From contig DJMJ01000031.1 in NCBI GenBank assembly GCA_002435325.1, positions 1 to 64,000 on the forward strand: DNA of 64,000 nt. The letters run 5' to 3'. Origin of the DNA: Nitrospira sp. UBA6493. Its GTDB lineage: Bacteria > Nitrospirota > Nitrospiria > Nitrospirales > Nitrospiraceae. A program made the translations under genes and the position numbers. Positions 25,131-33,361 of the stretch are shown piece by piece. The first letter of the stretch is position 1. Each line of letters starts with the position of its first letter. A model generated the notes under the pieces. That model did not search any database. It saw nothing but the letters and a program-made list of their open reading frames with translations, and had not been told where the DNA came from.

Positions 25131-27527
25131 TTACGAGGCGGTCGAGGTCGCGAGCGGTTCGTCCCGCTCAGTGCCTGTCGATGCTGGCACCTCCTGATTG
25201 AAGGCGGCCGGCAGGACTTCTTCGATCCGTTCGACCAGGATGAATTTGAGTTCATCCCGCACTTCTTGCGGCACATCTTTCAGGTCCTTCTCGTTGGCCT
25301 TCGGCAGAATGATCCGCTTGATCCCGGCGCGATGGGCCGCCAGGACTTTTTCCTTGATCCCGCCCACCGGCAAGACCAATCCGCTCAAGCTGATTTCCCC
25401 CGTCATGGCCGTATCGCTCCGGACGGCTTTCCCCTCGTAGCTGGAGGCCAAGGCTGTGGCCATGGTGATGCCGGCTGACGGCCCGTCTTTTGGAATCGCT
25501 CCCGACGGCACGTGGATGTGGACGCCGTTCCGTTTGAACTTGGAGATATCGAGTCCCATGCTTTCGGCATGCGACCAGAGGTAGCTCCGCGCCGCGCGGG
25601 CGGACTCCTGCATCACGTCGCCTAACTGTCCCGTCAGCGTCAGTTCATGACTGCCGGGCAACAGCGTCGTTTCGATATAGAGGACGTCGCCTCCCGCCGG
25701 AGTCCAGGCTAATCCGGTCGCCACACCGGGCGGCAGATTCTTTCTGGCCTCTTCCGGCATGAACCGTTCCGAGCCGAGCCATTCGCCGAGCAGGTCGGCG
25801 CGAATCTCGACCGGTCGCCGCTCCGCTCCTTCCGGCAGGTCGGCGAAGGTCAAGGCCACTTTTCTCGTCAACCGGCCGAGCATCTGCTCCAGCTGCCGCA
25901 CTCCGGCTTCCCGGGTGTAGCGTCCGATGACGAGATTCAACACCTCGTCGGACAAGAGCGCCTGTTCGGCATTCAAGCCCGCTTCCTTCAGCCGTCTCGG
26001 CCAGAGGTAGCGGCGGGCGATTTCCGCCTTTTCGCGTTCGCTGTACCCTTGGAGACGGATGACTTCCATCCGGTCCAGCAAGGGCTGGCTGATCGTGTCC
26101 AGCGTGTTCGCCGTCGTGATGAAAAATGCCTTCGACAAATCGAACGGCAGATCCAGATAGTGGTCGCGGAACGTATGGTTCTGCGCCGGATCGAGGATCT
26201 CCAGCAGCGCGGCCGCCGGGTCTCCACGGAAGTCGCGGCCCATCTTGTCCACTTCATCGAGCATCAAGACCGGATTGTTGACGCCGGCCCGCCGGACGGC
26301 CTGGATGATGTGGCCCGGCAGGGCGCCGACATAGGTGCGCCGATGGCCGCGCAATTCCGCTTCATCGTGCACGCCCCCGAGACTGATCCGCTCGAAGGTC
26401 CGGCCCATCGCTCGGGCGACGGACTGTCCCAGGCTCGTCTTGCCGACGCCCGGAGGGCCGACGAGGCAGAGGATCGGCGCCTTGGCCGTCGGATTGAGCT
26501 TCAAGACCGCCAGGTGTTCGACGATGCGTTCTTTCACTTCCTTGATGCCGTAGTGATCTTCTTCGAGCACCTGCCGTACCTTGGCGAGATCCAGATGATC
26601 CTCGGAGGCTTTCTTCCAGGGCAGTTCGAGGACAAGTTCCAGATAGGTCCTGAGCACCTGGTGATCCGGCGATGAAGGCGGCACTTTCCCGAGGCGCGCG
26701 ACTTCCCGTTCGGCTTCTTTCCGGACATGGTCGGGGAGGTCGGCCTCCTGGATCTGTTTCTTCAGATGGGCGACGTCGTGCTCTTCCCCGTCGCTCTCGC
26801 CCAGTTCTTGCTGAATGGCCTTGAGCTGTTCGCGCAGAATGTATTCGCGCTGGTTCTTGCCGATCTTGGCCTGGGCTTCGCTGGTAATTTTGTCGCGCAC
26901 CTGGAGGATTTGAATTTCCCGCGACAGGGCCGCATAGAGGCCGCGCAGCAATTCGGTGGTCGAGGAGGTCTCCAGGAGTTTCTGCTCTTCGGCAACGGTC
27001 AAGTTGACGAGCGAGGCAATCCGGTACGCGAGGGCAACCGGGTCTTCTTCGTTGCTGAGGGCGACGCTGGCTTCCTGCATGCCCGGCGCTTGAATCAAGC
27101 GGGGCAGGTCCGTGACGAGTTCTTGAATCGCCCGATGCAAGGCCTGTATTTCGGTGCTGCTCTCCGAAGGCCGCTCCAGTGCGCGTACGCGGGCGGTGAT
27201 ATAGGGAGTCGTCTGTTCCGCTTCGATCAGCACGACGCGGTCCAGTCCTTGAACCATGGCGTGGATGGTGCCCTCCGGGGATTGGGCCACCTGCCTGATA
27301 ATGGCTTTGGTGCCGATGGTGTACAGATCGGCGAGGCCCGGTTCGTCGGTTTGCGGATCGCGTTGCGCAACGACCAGGATCATCTTCTCTTCGGTTTTCA
27401 TCGCCGCGTTGACGGCCGCCACAGACCGTTCCCGGCCGATGGTCAGGGGCATCATGACACCGGGGAACAACACGGTCCGCTTGATGGGCAATATCGGCAG
27501 GGTCAGCACAGTCGTATCGTTGTTCAT
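25131..27527 (-). CDS. lon: ATP-dependent Lon protease
   Basis: This 798-residue Lon has an N-terminal substrate-binding domain (TLPILPIKRTVLFPGVMMPL), a coiled middle, an AAA+ module with Walker A (GPPGVGKTSLG), Walker B (VLMLDEVDKMG) and sensor regions, and a C-terminal protease domain with catalytic Ser in KDGPSAGITMA and a Lys further on (GGIKEKVLAAHRAG). It degrades misfolded and regulatory proteins in the cytoplasm. ATG 27527 is chosen because AAGGA precedes it; the frame is open to 27725, but that stretch holds the promoter. The last residues (EVPASTGTERDEPLATSTAS) form a short polar tail. Confidence 0.95.
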   Translation of the reverse strand: MNNDTTVLTLPILPIKRTVLFPGVMMPLTIGRERSVAAVNAAMKTEEKMILVVAQRDPQTDEPGLADLYTIGTKAIIRQVAQSPEGTIHAMVQGLDRVVLIEAEQTTPYITARVRALERPSESSTEIQALHRAIQELVTDLPRLIQAPGMQEASVALSNEEDPVALAYRIASLVNLTVAEEQKLLETSSTTELLRGLYAALSREIQILQVRDKITSEAQAKIGKNQREYILREQLKAIQQELGESDGEEHDVAHLKKQIQEADLPDHVRKEAEREVARLGKVPPSSPDHQVLRTYLELVLELPWKKASEDHLDLAKVRQVLEEDHYGIKEVKERIVEHLAVLKLNPTAKAPILCLVGPPGVGKTSLGQSVARAMGRTFERISLGGVHDEAELRGHRRTYVGALPGHIIQAVRRAGVNNPVLMLDEVDKMGRDFRGDPAAALLEILDPAQNHTFRDHYLDLPFDLSKAFFITTANTLDTISQPLLDRMEVIRLQGYSEREKAEIARRYLWPRRLKEAGLNAEQALLSDEVLNLVIGRYTREAGVRQLEQMLGRLTRKVALTFADLPEGAERRPVEIRADLLGEWLGSERFMPEEARKNLPPGVATGLAWTPAGGDVLYIETTLLPGSHELTLTGQLGDVMQESARAARSYLWSHAESMGLDISKFKRNGVHIHVPSGAIPKDGPSAGITMATALASSYEGKAVRSDTAMTGEISLSGLVLPVGGIKEKVLAAHRAGIKRIILPKANEKDLKDVPQEVRDELKFILVERIEEVLPAAFNQEVPASTGTERDEPLATSTAS

Positions 27528-27560
27528 ATCGATCCTTCCCTTCGTCTCGTCCATGAGTTG

Positions 27561-27614
27561 GGACACAGTCAGTGTGTGTCCTTTCTCAGATAGGTCGATG
27601 CGGCGGCAAGTCAA
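27561..27614 (-). promoter_or_regulatory. lon promoter and leader hairpin
   Basis: On the minus strand TTGACT (27614-27609), a 16-base spacer and TATCTG (27592-27587) form a promoter; the flanking bases CTTGACT and CCTATCT also weakly resemble a heat-shock sigma32 site. Just downstream lies a perfect 7-bp inverted repeat (27561-27567 with 27575-27581, GGACACA/TGTGTCC), in the untranslated leader, which could be an operator or a structural element. Confidence 0.55.
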
Positions 27615-27814
27615 GGGGAAGGGAGACGGAGGCCTTATGGATCGCGGAGATGAGAGTGTTTTAACTTTAGGCGGTTGGTGAAGATCTAAAATGGGGCAGG
27701 CTGTATCGAAGACACTCCAGGCCAAAGTGGTCGCTCCTAATCCTGTGCGCCACCGAGACTTCCACTGCCAGGGGAGAGGACTCCTGAGGCACTGAGATGT
27801 GTCCCGCGAGACAG

Positions 27815-27846
27815 GCCCCCTCGATCGCAGCTACGATCAAGGGGGC
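27815..27846. terminator. Strong hairpin between the cupredoxin and lon genes
   Basis: GCCCCCTCGATCG (27815-27827) pairs with CGATCAAGGGGGC (27834-27846) with one mismatch around a 6-base loop. It lies 80 bases beyond the 3' end of the cupredoxin gene and upstream of lon. No T tract follows on either strand, so it is a terminator-like hairpin, not a classic intrinsic terminator. The rest of 27615-27926 shows no gene. Confidence 0.5.
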
Positions 27847-27926
27847 GAGTGGAAAATCGACGATGAGCTAAGGACAACGAACCGGTAGTGAGATGATGGC
27901 CCTGATTGTGAGGCGGAAACGATCCG

Positions 27927-28373
27927 TCACCCGACCTCAATCGTGAGATTGGTCAAGTGTTCCATGCCAAAACACATCATCGTGCAATAAATCTTGTAGC
28001 TCGTGGCCCCCTTGTCCCCGGCGATGAAATCAAGGGTGGTCTGTCTGTGCTTGAAGCTGAGTTCCTGAGTTTCCGCCACGATCTCCTTGCCGCTATGCAG
28101 AGCAAAGGCATGCACGAATCCTTGTTGTTCCTGCGCGCTACGCATCATGTCGCGCAAGACTTCAGCGGTTTTCTCGTCAAAGTGAAAGGTCAGGCGCACG
28201 GATTGGCCCTTTTTCACATGGAAGGGCGATGCAATGGGCCGTCCCGTTGAATCATGGAAGCCATCCTTATTGATCTTGACCGTGAACTCAATATCGGGAT
28301 TTCCCGCTCTCGCATCCAGAGCGTAAATGGCAAACAGCATGATTGCGATACAGAAAATGAATACTCGCTTCAA
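27927..28373 (-). CDS. Secreted cupredoxin-like protein with CuA-like motif
   Basis: The 148-residue protein has a cleavable signal peptide (hydrophobic core about residues 4-18, cut after ALDARA). The mature part looks like a cupredoxin fold. A His lies in QGFVHAFALHSG, where CuA and blue copper proteins place their first His ligand. Near the end YCTMMCFGMEHL has a C-x3-C pair followed by Met and His, like the CuA loop of nitrous oxide reductase or cytochrome oxidase subunit II, but with the His one residue later than usual. A periplasmic copper-binding or electron-transfer role is likely. It is a single gene. Confidence 0.65.
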   Translation of the reverse strand: MKRVFIFCIAIMLFAIYALDARAGNPDIEFTVKINKDGFHDSTGRPIASPFHVKKGQSVRLTFHFDEKTAEVLRDMMRSAQEQQGFVHAFALHSGKEIVAETQELSFKHRQTTLDFIAGDKGATSYKIYCTMMCFGMEHLTNLTIEVG

Positions 28374-28629
28374 AATACTTCCTCCTGTGTAAATGACGTC
28401 TGTTTAGGACATCACGATGATTTGGAAAAATTCCCCTGGACTGTCCGTCCACACCGTCATCACCTGTTGATGCGGAGGCCGTGCAAGTAGACTTACCGTG
28501 CGCGCACGTCGCGCTGAAGTGGCTGGGGATCGAGGAACGTCTTTCTCCGATTACTCTAACAGTACAACGAATCCAACACAAATCTTCTTGAAAAGCCGGT
28601 CTCAACGGTTCCCGCGAAGCAAGGCGAGA

Positions 28630-28911
28630 ATGTCCGGCAAAGTCCTGGGCATTGTGAGTGAGTTCGATTTGCTGAAGGCAATCCCGGAAGGCAAAGATTT
28701 GTCCAAGGTGACGGCGGGGGAGCTCATGACGAAGGGAGCGATCTCTGTTGCTCAGGAGGCGCCTGCCATGGAGATCATTCGGTTCTTGCAGCGCAAACAC
28801 CTCATCCGGGTGGCCGTGGTGGACGCGGAAGGCAGGCTCGATGGCATCATCTCTCGCCGGGATCTCCTCCAGGGCTATGTGAGAACGACCACGCCTATTT
28901 GGACATGCTGA
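28630..28911 (+). CDS. Truncated CBS-domain protein
   Basis: The sequence begins within the first CBS motif (GKVLGIVSEFDLLKAIPEGK) and continues into a complete second CBS motif (ISVAQEAPAMEIIRFLQRKHLIRVAVVDAEGRLDGIISRRDLLQ, landmark only, about residues 40-80). The usual opening of such proteins (a DIMT-type start and the first half of CBS1) is missing, and the open frame upstream to 28498 does not look like CBS sequence. With ATG 28630 and a modest AAGGCGAGA site it would be 93 residues. It is probably a 5'-truncated remnant of a two-CBS regulatory protein. Confidence 0.55.
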   Translation: MSGKVLGIVSEFDLLKAIPEGKDLSKVTAGELMTKGAISVAQEAPAMEIIRFLQRKHLIRVAVVDAEGRLDGIISRRDLLQGYVRTTTPIWTC

Positions 28912-29097
28912 TGCGGGGAACGCACGCCTTGCCGCCGAGATAATTTACCGTCTTGTAATATCTTCGTAATCAGACGGACACATCATCGGCATAGGCTGAC
29001 TTCCATAGCGTGCTCCTGTGTTTGACTGTCTTCTCCAGGGTTCTCCACCCCTGGGGAGGGCGTCAGGAGGAGAAACCCAAGAAATGAGGTGAGTGGC

Positions 29098-29265
29098 GTG
29101 ACGTATTCCCATTTTGTCAGTGAACAGATGCATGAGGCCAAGCAGTTGTGCGAGGAGGCCTTGAAGTCTGTCGAGACCTGCGTGGCGGCATGGTCCCAAT
29201 TCTGCCAGCCGAGCGAAGATCTTGTTCGAGAAATCCACCGAGAGGTTGCCCGAGCCATCGGGTAG
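29098..29265 (+). CDS. Small 55-residue protein, unknown
   Basis: A short frame from GTG 29098 to TAG 29265 reads as a plausible helical, mildly acidic protein (MTYSHFVSEQMHEAKQLCEE, later CVAAWSQFCQPSEDLVREIH). It has GAGGTGA about six bases upstream. Three Cys residues are present, but there is no clear motif. It lies in an otherwise empty stretch between the CBS remnant and the rRNA methyltransferase. No family was recognised. Confidence 0.45.
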   Translation: MTYSHFVSEQMHEAKQLCEEALKSVETCVAAWSQFCQPSEDLVREIHREVARAIG

Positions 29266-29493
29266 CCTCCTGTTGTCGCTCTCCGTTCCTTCTCTCCCAC
29301 TGAAAAAGTGCCGCTCCGCCCCGTTTCTCCATTTTCACGAGGTCAAGGCGTACAGCCATCCTCCACTGCTTGCCATACCAACCCGCTCACTCGTTGGACG
29401 CGCGCCAGGGGCGGCAATCCCGGTGATCTTCAGGCGGTGGGGCTAAGTAAGCTGAGTCAGAGAGTGTGGGGGCGCGGGTGACGTTTCGTCGTA

Positions 29494-30687
29494 CTACCGA
29501 TGGCTATCGGGTCCGATTTGCGTCGGCGGCAGGAGGCGCCTTCTGGCGCCGCCCTGGACGATGAGGAATTCATAGAGGCGGCATTCGATGGATCCGTTGA
29601 AAAGCGGAGTACGTTTCGAGGGAGCCAGGCCGATGAGTTTTGGCGCGCGGAGGTCCCCGGTAAACAGATAGACGCGCCACCCGACACAGCGGGTTTTAAG
29701 CCAGGAGCCGAGCTTGGGATAGAAGACGTCCAGATCGGCTTGAGTCCCGAGGCGGACGCCATACGGGGGATTCATGACGATGATGCCGGGCTCTTGCGGC
29801 GGGGTGAGGTCGAACAGGTCGATGTGTGTGAGCGTGATGTCCCCGGCGACTCCGGCACGGGTGAATTGCTCCGTTGCGGTCTGGACGGCGCGGGCGTCCC
29901 GATCGGATGCGTAAATGGGAACAGGGCTCGCCGGCAATTGTTTGGCTTGTGCCTGGGCTTGGACGGTTTTCCAGAGGGCCGTATCGAAATTCGAAAACAG
30001 TTCAAACGCGAAGTGCCGGCCGAGACCGGGAGCCATTTTTCTGGCCATCATGGCGGCTTCAAGCGGAATCGTTCCTCCGCCGCACAAGGGGTCGAGCAGA
30101 GGCGTGGTTCCGTTCCAGCCGGTCAGCTGCACGATGCCGGCGGCGAGATTTTCGCGCAAGGGCGCCTCGACGGTCGATTGGCGGAAGCCGCGTTTGAAGA
30201 GGGAGTCCCCGGTGGTGCCGAGATAGAGCGTGAGATGGGTGGCATCGAGAAAGGCGTCGATGCGAATGTCCGGACGGCTGGAGTTCACGCTGGGGCGGGT
30301 GCCCTTCAACTTGGTGAAGGTGTCGCAGATGGCATCCTTGATCCGCAGGGTGACGAAGTCGATGCTTTTGAGCGGACAGTGCTGTGCGCTGGTTTTGACT
30401 TTGATGGTGCGCGAGGGCTGGAACCATTGCGGCCAGGGAATGGCGCAAGCCGCGGCGTAGATGTCTTGTTCGTGGCGATAGGGAACGTGCGCGACTTCCA
30501 GCAGAATGCGGCTCGCTAGGCGGCTTTCGAGATTGGCCCGGTAGATGGTTTTTAGATCGCCGGAAAATCCCACGCCGCCTTCGGTCGGGCGCAGGTCGGT
30601 GGCGCCGATGGCGGCCAGTTCCTGTTGCAGCAGCCGTTCGAGTCCGCGCGGGCAGGGTGCAAAGCAGCGCTGGTTTGTGCTATCCAT
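29494..30687 (-). CDS. THUMP-domain class I rRNA methyltransferase (RlmL/RlmK-like)
   Basis: The 397-residue protein has an N-terminal ferredoxin-like/THUMP region (CFAPCPRGLERLLQQEL, then a THUMP core with KGTRPSVNSSRPDIRIDAFL around residues 130-150). The UPF0020/N6-adenine-type methyltransferase domain follows, with a SAM site near LLDPLCGGGTIPLEAA and the catalytic NPPYG. This is the architecture of the N-terminal (RlmL) part of E. coli YcbY, which makes m2G2445 in 23S rRNA. ATG 30687 with GGTGAG upstream is chosen over the longer frame to 30771, which would overlap the divergent Nudix promoter. Confidence 0.88.
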   Translation of the reverse strand: MDSTNQRCFAPCPRGLERLLQQELAAIGATDLRPTEGGVGFSGDLKTIYRANLESRLASRILLEVAHVPYRHEQDIYAAACAIPWPQWFQPSRTIKVKTSAQHCPLKSIDFVTLRIKDAICDTFTKLKGTRPSVNSSRPDIRIDAFLDATHLTLYLGTTGDSLFKRGFRQSTVEAPLRENLAAGIVQLTGWNGTTPLLDPLCGGGTIPLEAAMMARKMAPGLGRHFAFELFSNFDTALWKTVQAQAQAKQLPASPVPIYASDRDARAVQTATEQFTRAGVAGDITLTHIDLFDLTPPQEPGIIVMNPPYGVRLGTQADLDVFYPKLGSWLKTRCVGWRVYLFTGDLRAPKLIGLAPSKRTPLFNGSIECRLYEFLIVQGGARRRLLPPTQIGPDSHR

Positions 30688-30785
30688 TTTTCTCACCAAT
30701 CGTTGTGTGGAATCATATCTCGCCGGAGATCCGGTCTCCTGATCTTCGACGACATACGCTTCAGGTTTCACGAGGTACGCGTTCG

Positions 30786-31328
30786 ATGAAGTTCTGCAGC
30801 GCCTGCGGCGCGCCTGTCAGCCAAAAGATTCCTCCCGGCGACAATGTGCTGCGCTATGTGTGCGAGCAGTGTCTGGCTATTCATTACCATAATCCAAAAA
30901 TTGTCGCAGGCTGTATTCCGGAATGGGGAGACGACATTCTCTTGTGCCGGCGCGCGATCGAGCCGCGCCTGGGGTTCTGGACCTTTCCCGCCGGATTCAT
31001 GGAGATCGGGGAAAGCACGGAGGAAGCGGCTGCGCGAGAAACGAAAGAAGAAGCGCTGGCGGACGTGGAGATTCTTTCTCTCTACGCGGTGCTCAGTATG
31101 CCGCATATCGGGCAAGTCTACATGGTGTTTCGCGGGAAGATGGTGGCGCCGGAGTTCGGGGCCGGATCGGAGAGCCTCGAAGTGCGGCTCTTTCCCTGCC
31201 ACTCGATTCCCTGGGAGGAGATGGCGTTTCCCGTGGTGGCCGAGACCTTGCGCCGCTATGTGAGGGACGCCGATGAGGGCCGGTTCTTGCTGCAGCTCGG
31301 GAATGTGGCCGACCGGATGCCGGAGTAG
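30786..31328 (+). CDS. Nudix hydrolase with N-terminal zinc ribbon (NudC-like)
   Basis: The 180-residue protein has a zinc ribbon at the start (FCSACGAPV and YVCEQC, four Cys). The Nudix box follows (GFMEIGESTEEAAARETKEE, with Ala in place of the last usual Gly). The pair resembles the C-terminal half of NAD/NADH pyrophosphatase NudC and ADP-ribose pyrophosphatases, but the N-terminal NudC domain is absent. A cytoplasmic nucleotide-diphosphate hydrolase is likely and the substrate is open. ATG 30786 was picked for the start of the zinc ribbon, with GAGGT 11 bases upstream. It is divergent from the rRNA methyltransferase. Confidence 0.87.
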   Translation: MKFCSACGAPVSQKIPPGDNVLRYVCEQCLAIHYHNPKIVAGCIPEWGDDILLCRRAIEPRLGFWTFPAGFMEIGESTEEAAARETKEEALADVEILSLYAVLSMPHIGQVYMVFRGKMVAPEFGAGSESLEVRLFPCHSIPWEEMAFPVVAETLRRYVRDADEGRFLLQLGNVADRMPE

Positions 31329-31350
31329 CGGGATGGGCCAAGGCGCCGGA

Positions 31351-31611
31351 TCAGCGGAGGGCTGAACGCCGGATGATGGCGTGAATCTCGACTAGCGAAT
31401 CTTCCCGATCGATCGAATAGAAGATCCGCCAGTCTCCGACGGCATACTTGGAGAGGCCCGGCAAATCCGGTGAAAGCGGCTCATGCCTGAGGTTCTCGAC
31501 GTTGGAGGCGATCCACTTGGTCTTGTCGAAGAGCCGTTGCGCCATCGGCTGATCGATAGGGGTGAGGTCTTGGACAACGGATGGACGAAAGGCGATACGG
31601 TACCAGGCCAT
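31351..31611 (-). CDS. RelE/ParE-family toxin
   Basis: The 86-residue protein of the RelE/ParE fold has a first strand YRIAFRPSVVQDL, then helices, then LSPDLPGLSKYAVGDWRIFYSID, where the basic and aromatic residues typical of RelE active sites occur, and a last strand VEIHAIIRR. It should inhibit translation by mRNA cleavage or act on gyrase; which one cannot be told. The gene follows a small 67-residue gene by six bases on the same strand, the usual antitoxin-first order. It converges with the Nudix gene. Confidence 0.85.
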   Translation of the reverse strand: MAWYRIAFRPSVVQDLTPIDQPMAQRLFDKTKWIASNVENLRHEPLSPDLPGLSKYAVGDWRIFYSIDREDSLVEIHAIIRRSALR

Positions 31612-31617
31612 CGTGTG

Positions 31618-31821
31618 TTACCAGCGGAGCCCGAGTTGGCCCGCCACGTCTTCTCCCGAGAGCCGTTCCTGGCTTTGGAGCGACTCTTTGAGTCTGGCTC
31701 GCAAGGCGTCGCCGAGGGAGAGGCCAAGGTCGGGATCGCCGATCAGCTCGCGAATCCGGTCATCGACGAGACCCTGCACGAGCTCTTTTAACTGTTGGCC
31801 GGTTAATTGAGACAGCTCCAT
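31618..31821 (-). CDS. Putative antitoxin of the RelE-type toxin
   Basis: The 67-residue, acidic, fully helical protein (QQLKELVQGLVDDRIRELIG, then LGLSLGDALRARLKESLQ) precedes the RelE/ParE toxin gene by six bases. No DNA-binding motif (ribbon-helix-helix or HTH) is visible, so it differs from RelB and may only bind the toxin. The call rests on position and size. No operator palindrome is obvious upstream. Confidence 0.6.
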   Translation of the reverse strand: MELSQLTGQQLKELVQGLVDDRIRELIGDPDLGLSLGDALRARLKESLQSQERLSGEDVAGQLGLRW

Positions 31822-31894
31822 AGGCAGAGAGCATACGGAGGGGCTCCCTGAAAATGCAACTGGAGTGAAATGAGAAGAGGGTATGGAGAGTCGG

Positions 31895-32221
31895 TCAGGC
31901 GGCGGTGTTATGGGTGGTAATCTGAGAAATTAAAGATTTGAGCCGTGTTTCCTGAGCCGGGTCGATCTTGAGAAACTCTATGCCGATGCCATGGGAGCCG
32001 GTCCAGCGCACGGTGGCATTGGTAATTGTGATCGGTGTTGCCTCACCGGGAAGCTGGAAAGATATTTCCAGTTGCATGCCGGTATAAGGCTTGATCGGGC
32101 TCTCTACGCGGCAGCCTTTGATCGAAACATCGCAGAGGGCAGCGCTGTAGCGTAGTTTATCCCGCTGAACCAAGACGCTGGATAGCCGTGTTAAAAACCG
32201 CGGAAATTTTCTTGTCACCAT
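31895..32221 (-). CDS. PilZ-domain protein (c-di-GMP binding)
   Basis: The 108-residue protein is almost entirely a PilZ domain. It has the arginine motif RKFPR near the N-terminus (RxxxR) and DVSIKGCRV (DxSxxG), both needed for cyclic di-GMP binding, then beta strands with MQLEISFQLP and a last helix. ATG 32221 is chosen because AGGAG lies eight bases upstream; the frame extends to 32254 without a ribosome binding site. It stands alone as a probable c-di-GMP receptor, in keeping with the c-di-GMP riboswitch and HD-GYP protein elsewhere in the window. Confidence 0.9.
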   Translation of the reverse strand: MVTRKFPRFLTRLSSVLVQRDKLRYSAALCDVSIKGCRVESPIKPYTGMQLEISFQLPGEATPITITNATVRWTGSHGIGIEFLKIDPAQETRLKSLISQITTHNTAA

Positions 32222-32378
32222 ATGATAACTCCTGTGCAAGGGATGGGCGTGCATGAGACATCGTCTGCCCGCCTTGACCTTCTGTATTCTCTGTTCAGGC
32301 TATGCGGGAGGGGAAGTGAAGTCAATCAAACGACCGATTTTTGCATGGGGAGTTTAGTGGGCTGAAAAGGCGCATTAC

Positions 32379-33098
32379 ATGAAACGGTTATTTCAAAAAG
32401 TGGCGGTTGTCACCGGGAGCAGTAGCGGCATCGGGAAGGCCATCGCGCTGCGATTCGGGGAGGAAGGGGCGAGCGTCGTAGTCGCGGCCAGGCGGCTGGC
32501 GCTCTGCGAGGAGACGGTTCAACAGATACGTGCGCGTGGCGGTGAGGCCCTCGCCGTTCAGACCGATGTGACGGATGAGCTGCAGGTGGAGGCTCTGATT
32601 CAGCGGGCGGTGACCGCCTATGGACGGCTCGATATTTTGGTGAATAATGCGGGGATCTTTGGCGGGCGGAGAATTGCGGAAACGACGACCGCAGCATTTG
32701 ATGAGGTGCTCAACGTCAATCTTCGCGGAACCTTCTTCTGTTGCCGGGCCGGGTTTCGGCAGATGAAAGCGCAAGGGGGCGGCCTGATTCTTAACATGTC
32801 GAGCGTAGCCGGAGTGCAGGCCTGGGCCGGGACTGGCGCCTATAGCGCGTCGAAGCATGGCATAATGGCGCTGACCAGATCGCTCGCGGAGGAAGGGAAG
32901 GCGCATCGCATTAAAGTGAGCGCGATTTGCCCGGCTGGCGTCGCAGAGGATTTGGTGGATGCCTCGCCGGATGAGATTCTGCGGAGCGAAAAAATCAGTC
33001 CGTTCGATATTGCCGAAACAGCGGTGTTTCTTGCGACGCTCGGTCCCTATTCGGTGGTCCATCAGATTGTCGTGGATCGCTTAGGGGCCGAATGGTAG
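32379..33098 (+). CDS. SDR-family NAD(P)-dependent oxidoreductase
   Basis: This 239-residue classical short-chain dehydrogenase has the cofactor motif TGSSSGIGKA at residues 12-21, NNAG in LDILVNNAGIFG, the catalytic Ser (LNMSSVAG), and the YxxxK pair in YSASKHG. The Arg in position AARR after the second strand suggests NADP(H). The substrate is unknown; members of this group include 3-oxoacyl-ACP reductase-like enzymes. It is followed 29 bases later by a small membrane-protein gene on the same strand. Confidence 0.9.
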   Translation: MKRLFQKVAVVTGSSSGIGKAIALRFGEEGASVVVAARRLALCEETVQQIRARGGEALAVQTDVTDELQVEALIQRAVTAYGRLDILVNNAGIFGGRRIAETTTAAFDEVLNVNLRGTFFCCRAGFRQMKAQGGGLILNMSSVAGVQAWAGTGAYSASKHGIMALTRSLAEEGKAHRIKVSAICPAGVAEDLVDASPDEILRSEKISPFDIAETAVFLATLGPYSVVHQIVVDRLGAEW

Positions 33099-33127
33099 GA
33101 ACGCCGGTGTAATAAAAGGGGCGAGCA

Positions 33128-33343
33128 ATGAAGCGAAAGCCTGGAGAACCGATCTATCTTGGGGGGCAGATGTTGGCGCTAGGACTGGCAGTGGTCTGTC
33201 CTGTCGCGCTGCCGCAGCTCTATCATGCTCTCATAAGCCCGATCAGTTTTGAAATGAGGGTGGTCGCGGGACTGGGTATCGCGGTGGTTTCGGGCATTCT
33301 CTTGTATCGGCTCTTTGCCGCCGGGGCGAGGAACGAACCGTAA
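33128..33343 (+). CDS. Small membrane protein, two predicted spans
   Basis: The 71-residue protein has two hydrophobic segments (about residues 12-32 and 43-62) and a positively charged N-terminus (MKRKPGEPIYLGG), so it is probably an inner-membrane hairpin. A GGGGCGAG site lies before ATG 33128. It follows the SDR gene by 29 bases and may share its message. No family was recognised. Confidence 0.6.
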   Translation: MKRKPGEPIYLGGQMLALGLAVVCPVALPQLYHALISPISFEMRVVAGLGIAVVSGILLYRLFAAGARNEP

Positions 33344-33361
33344 GTGAGGACAGGTGCCCTC

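Noticed and set aside
30657..30785. N-terminal extension of the Nudix protein to 30657
   Set aside because: It would overlap the start of the divergent rRNA methyltransferase gene and precedes the zinc ribbon with unrelated sequence.
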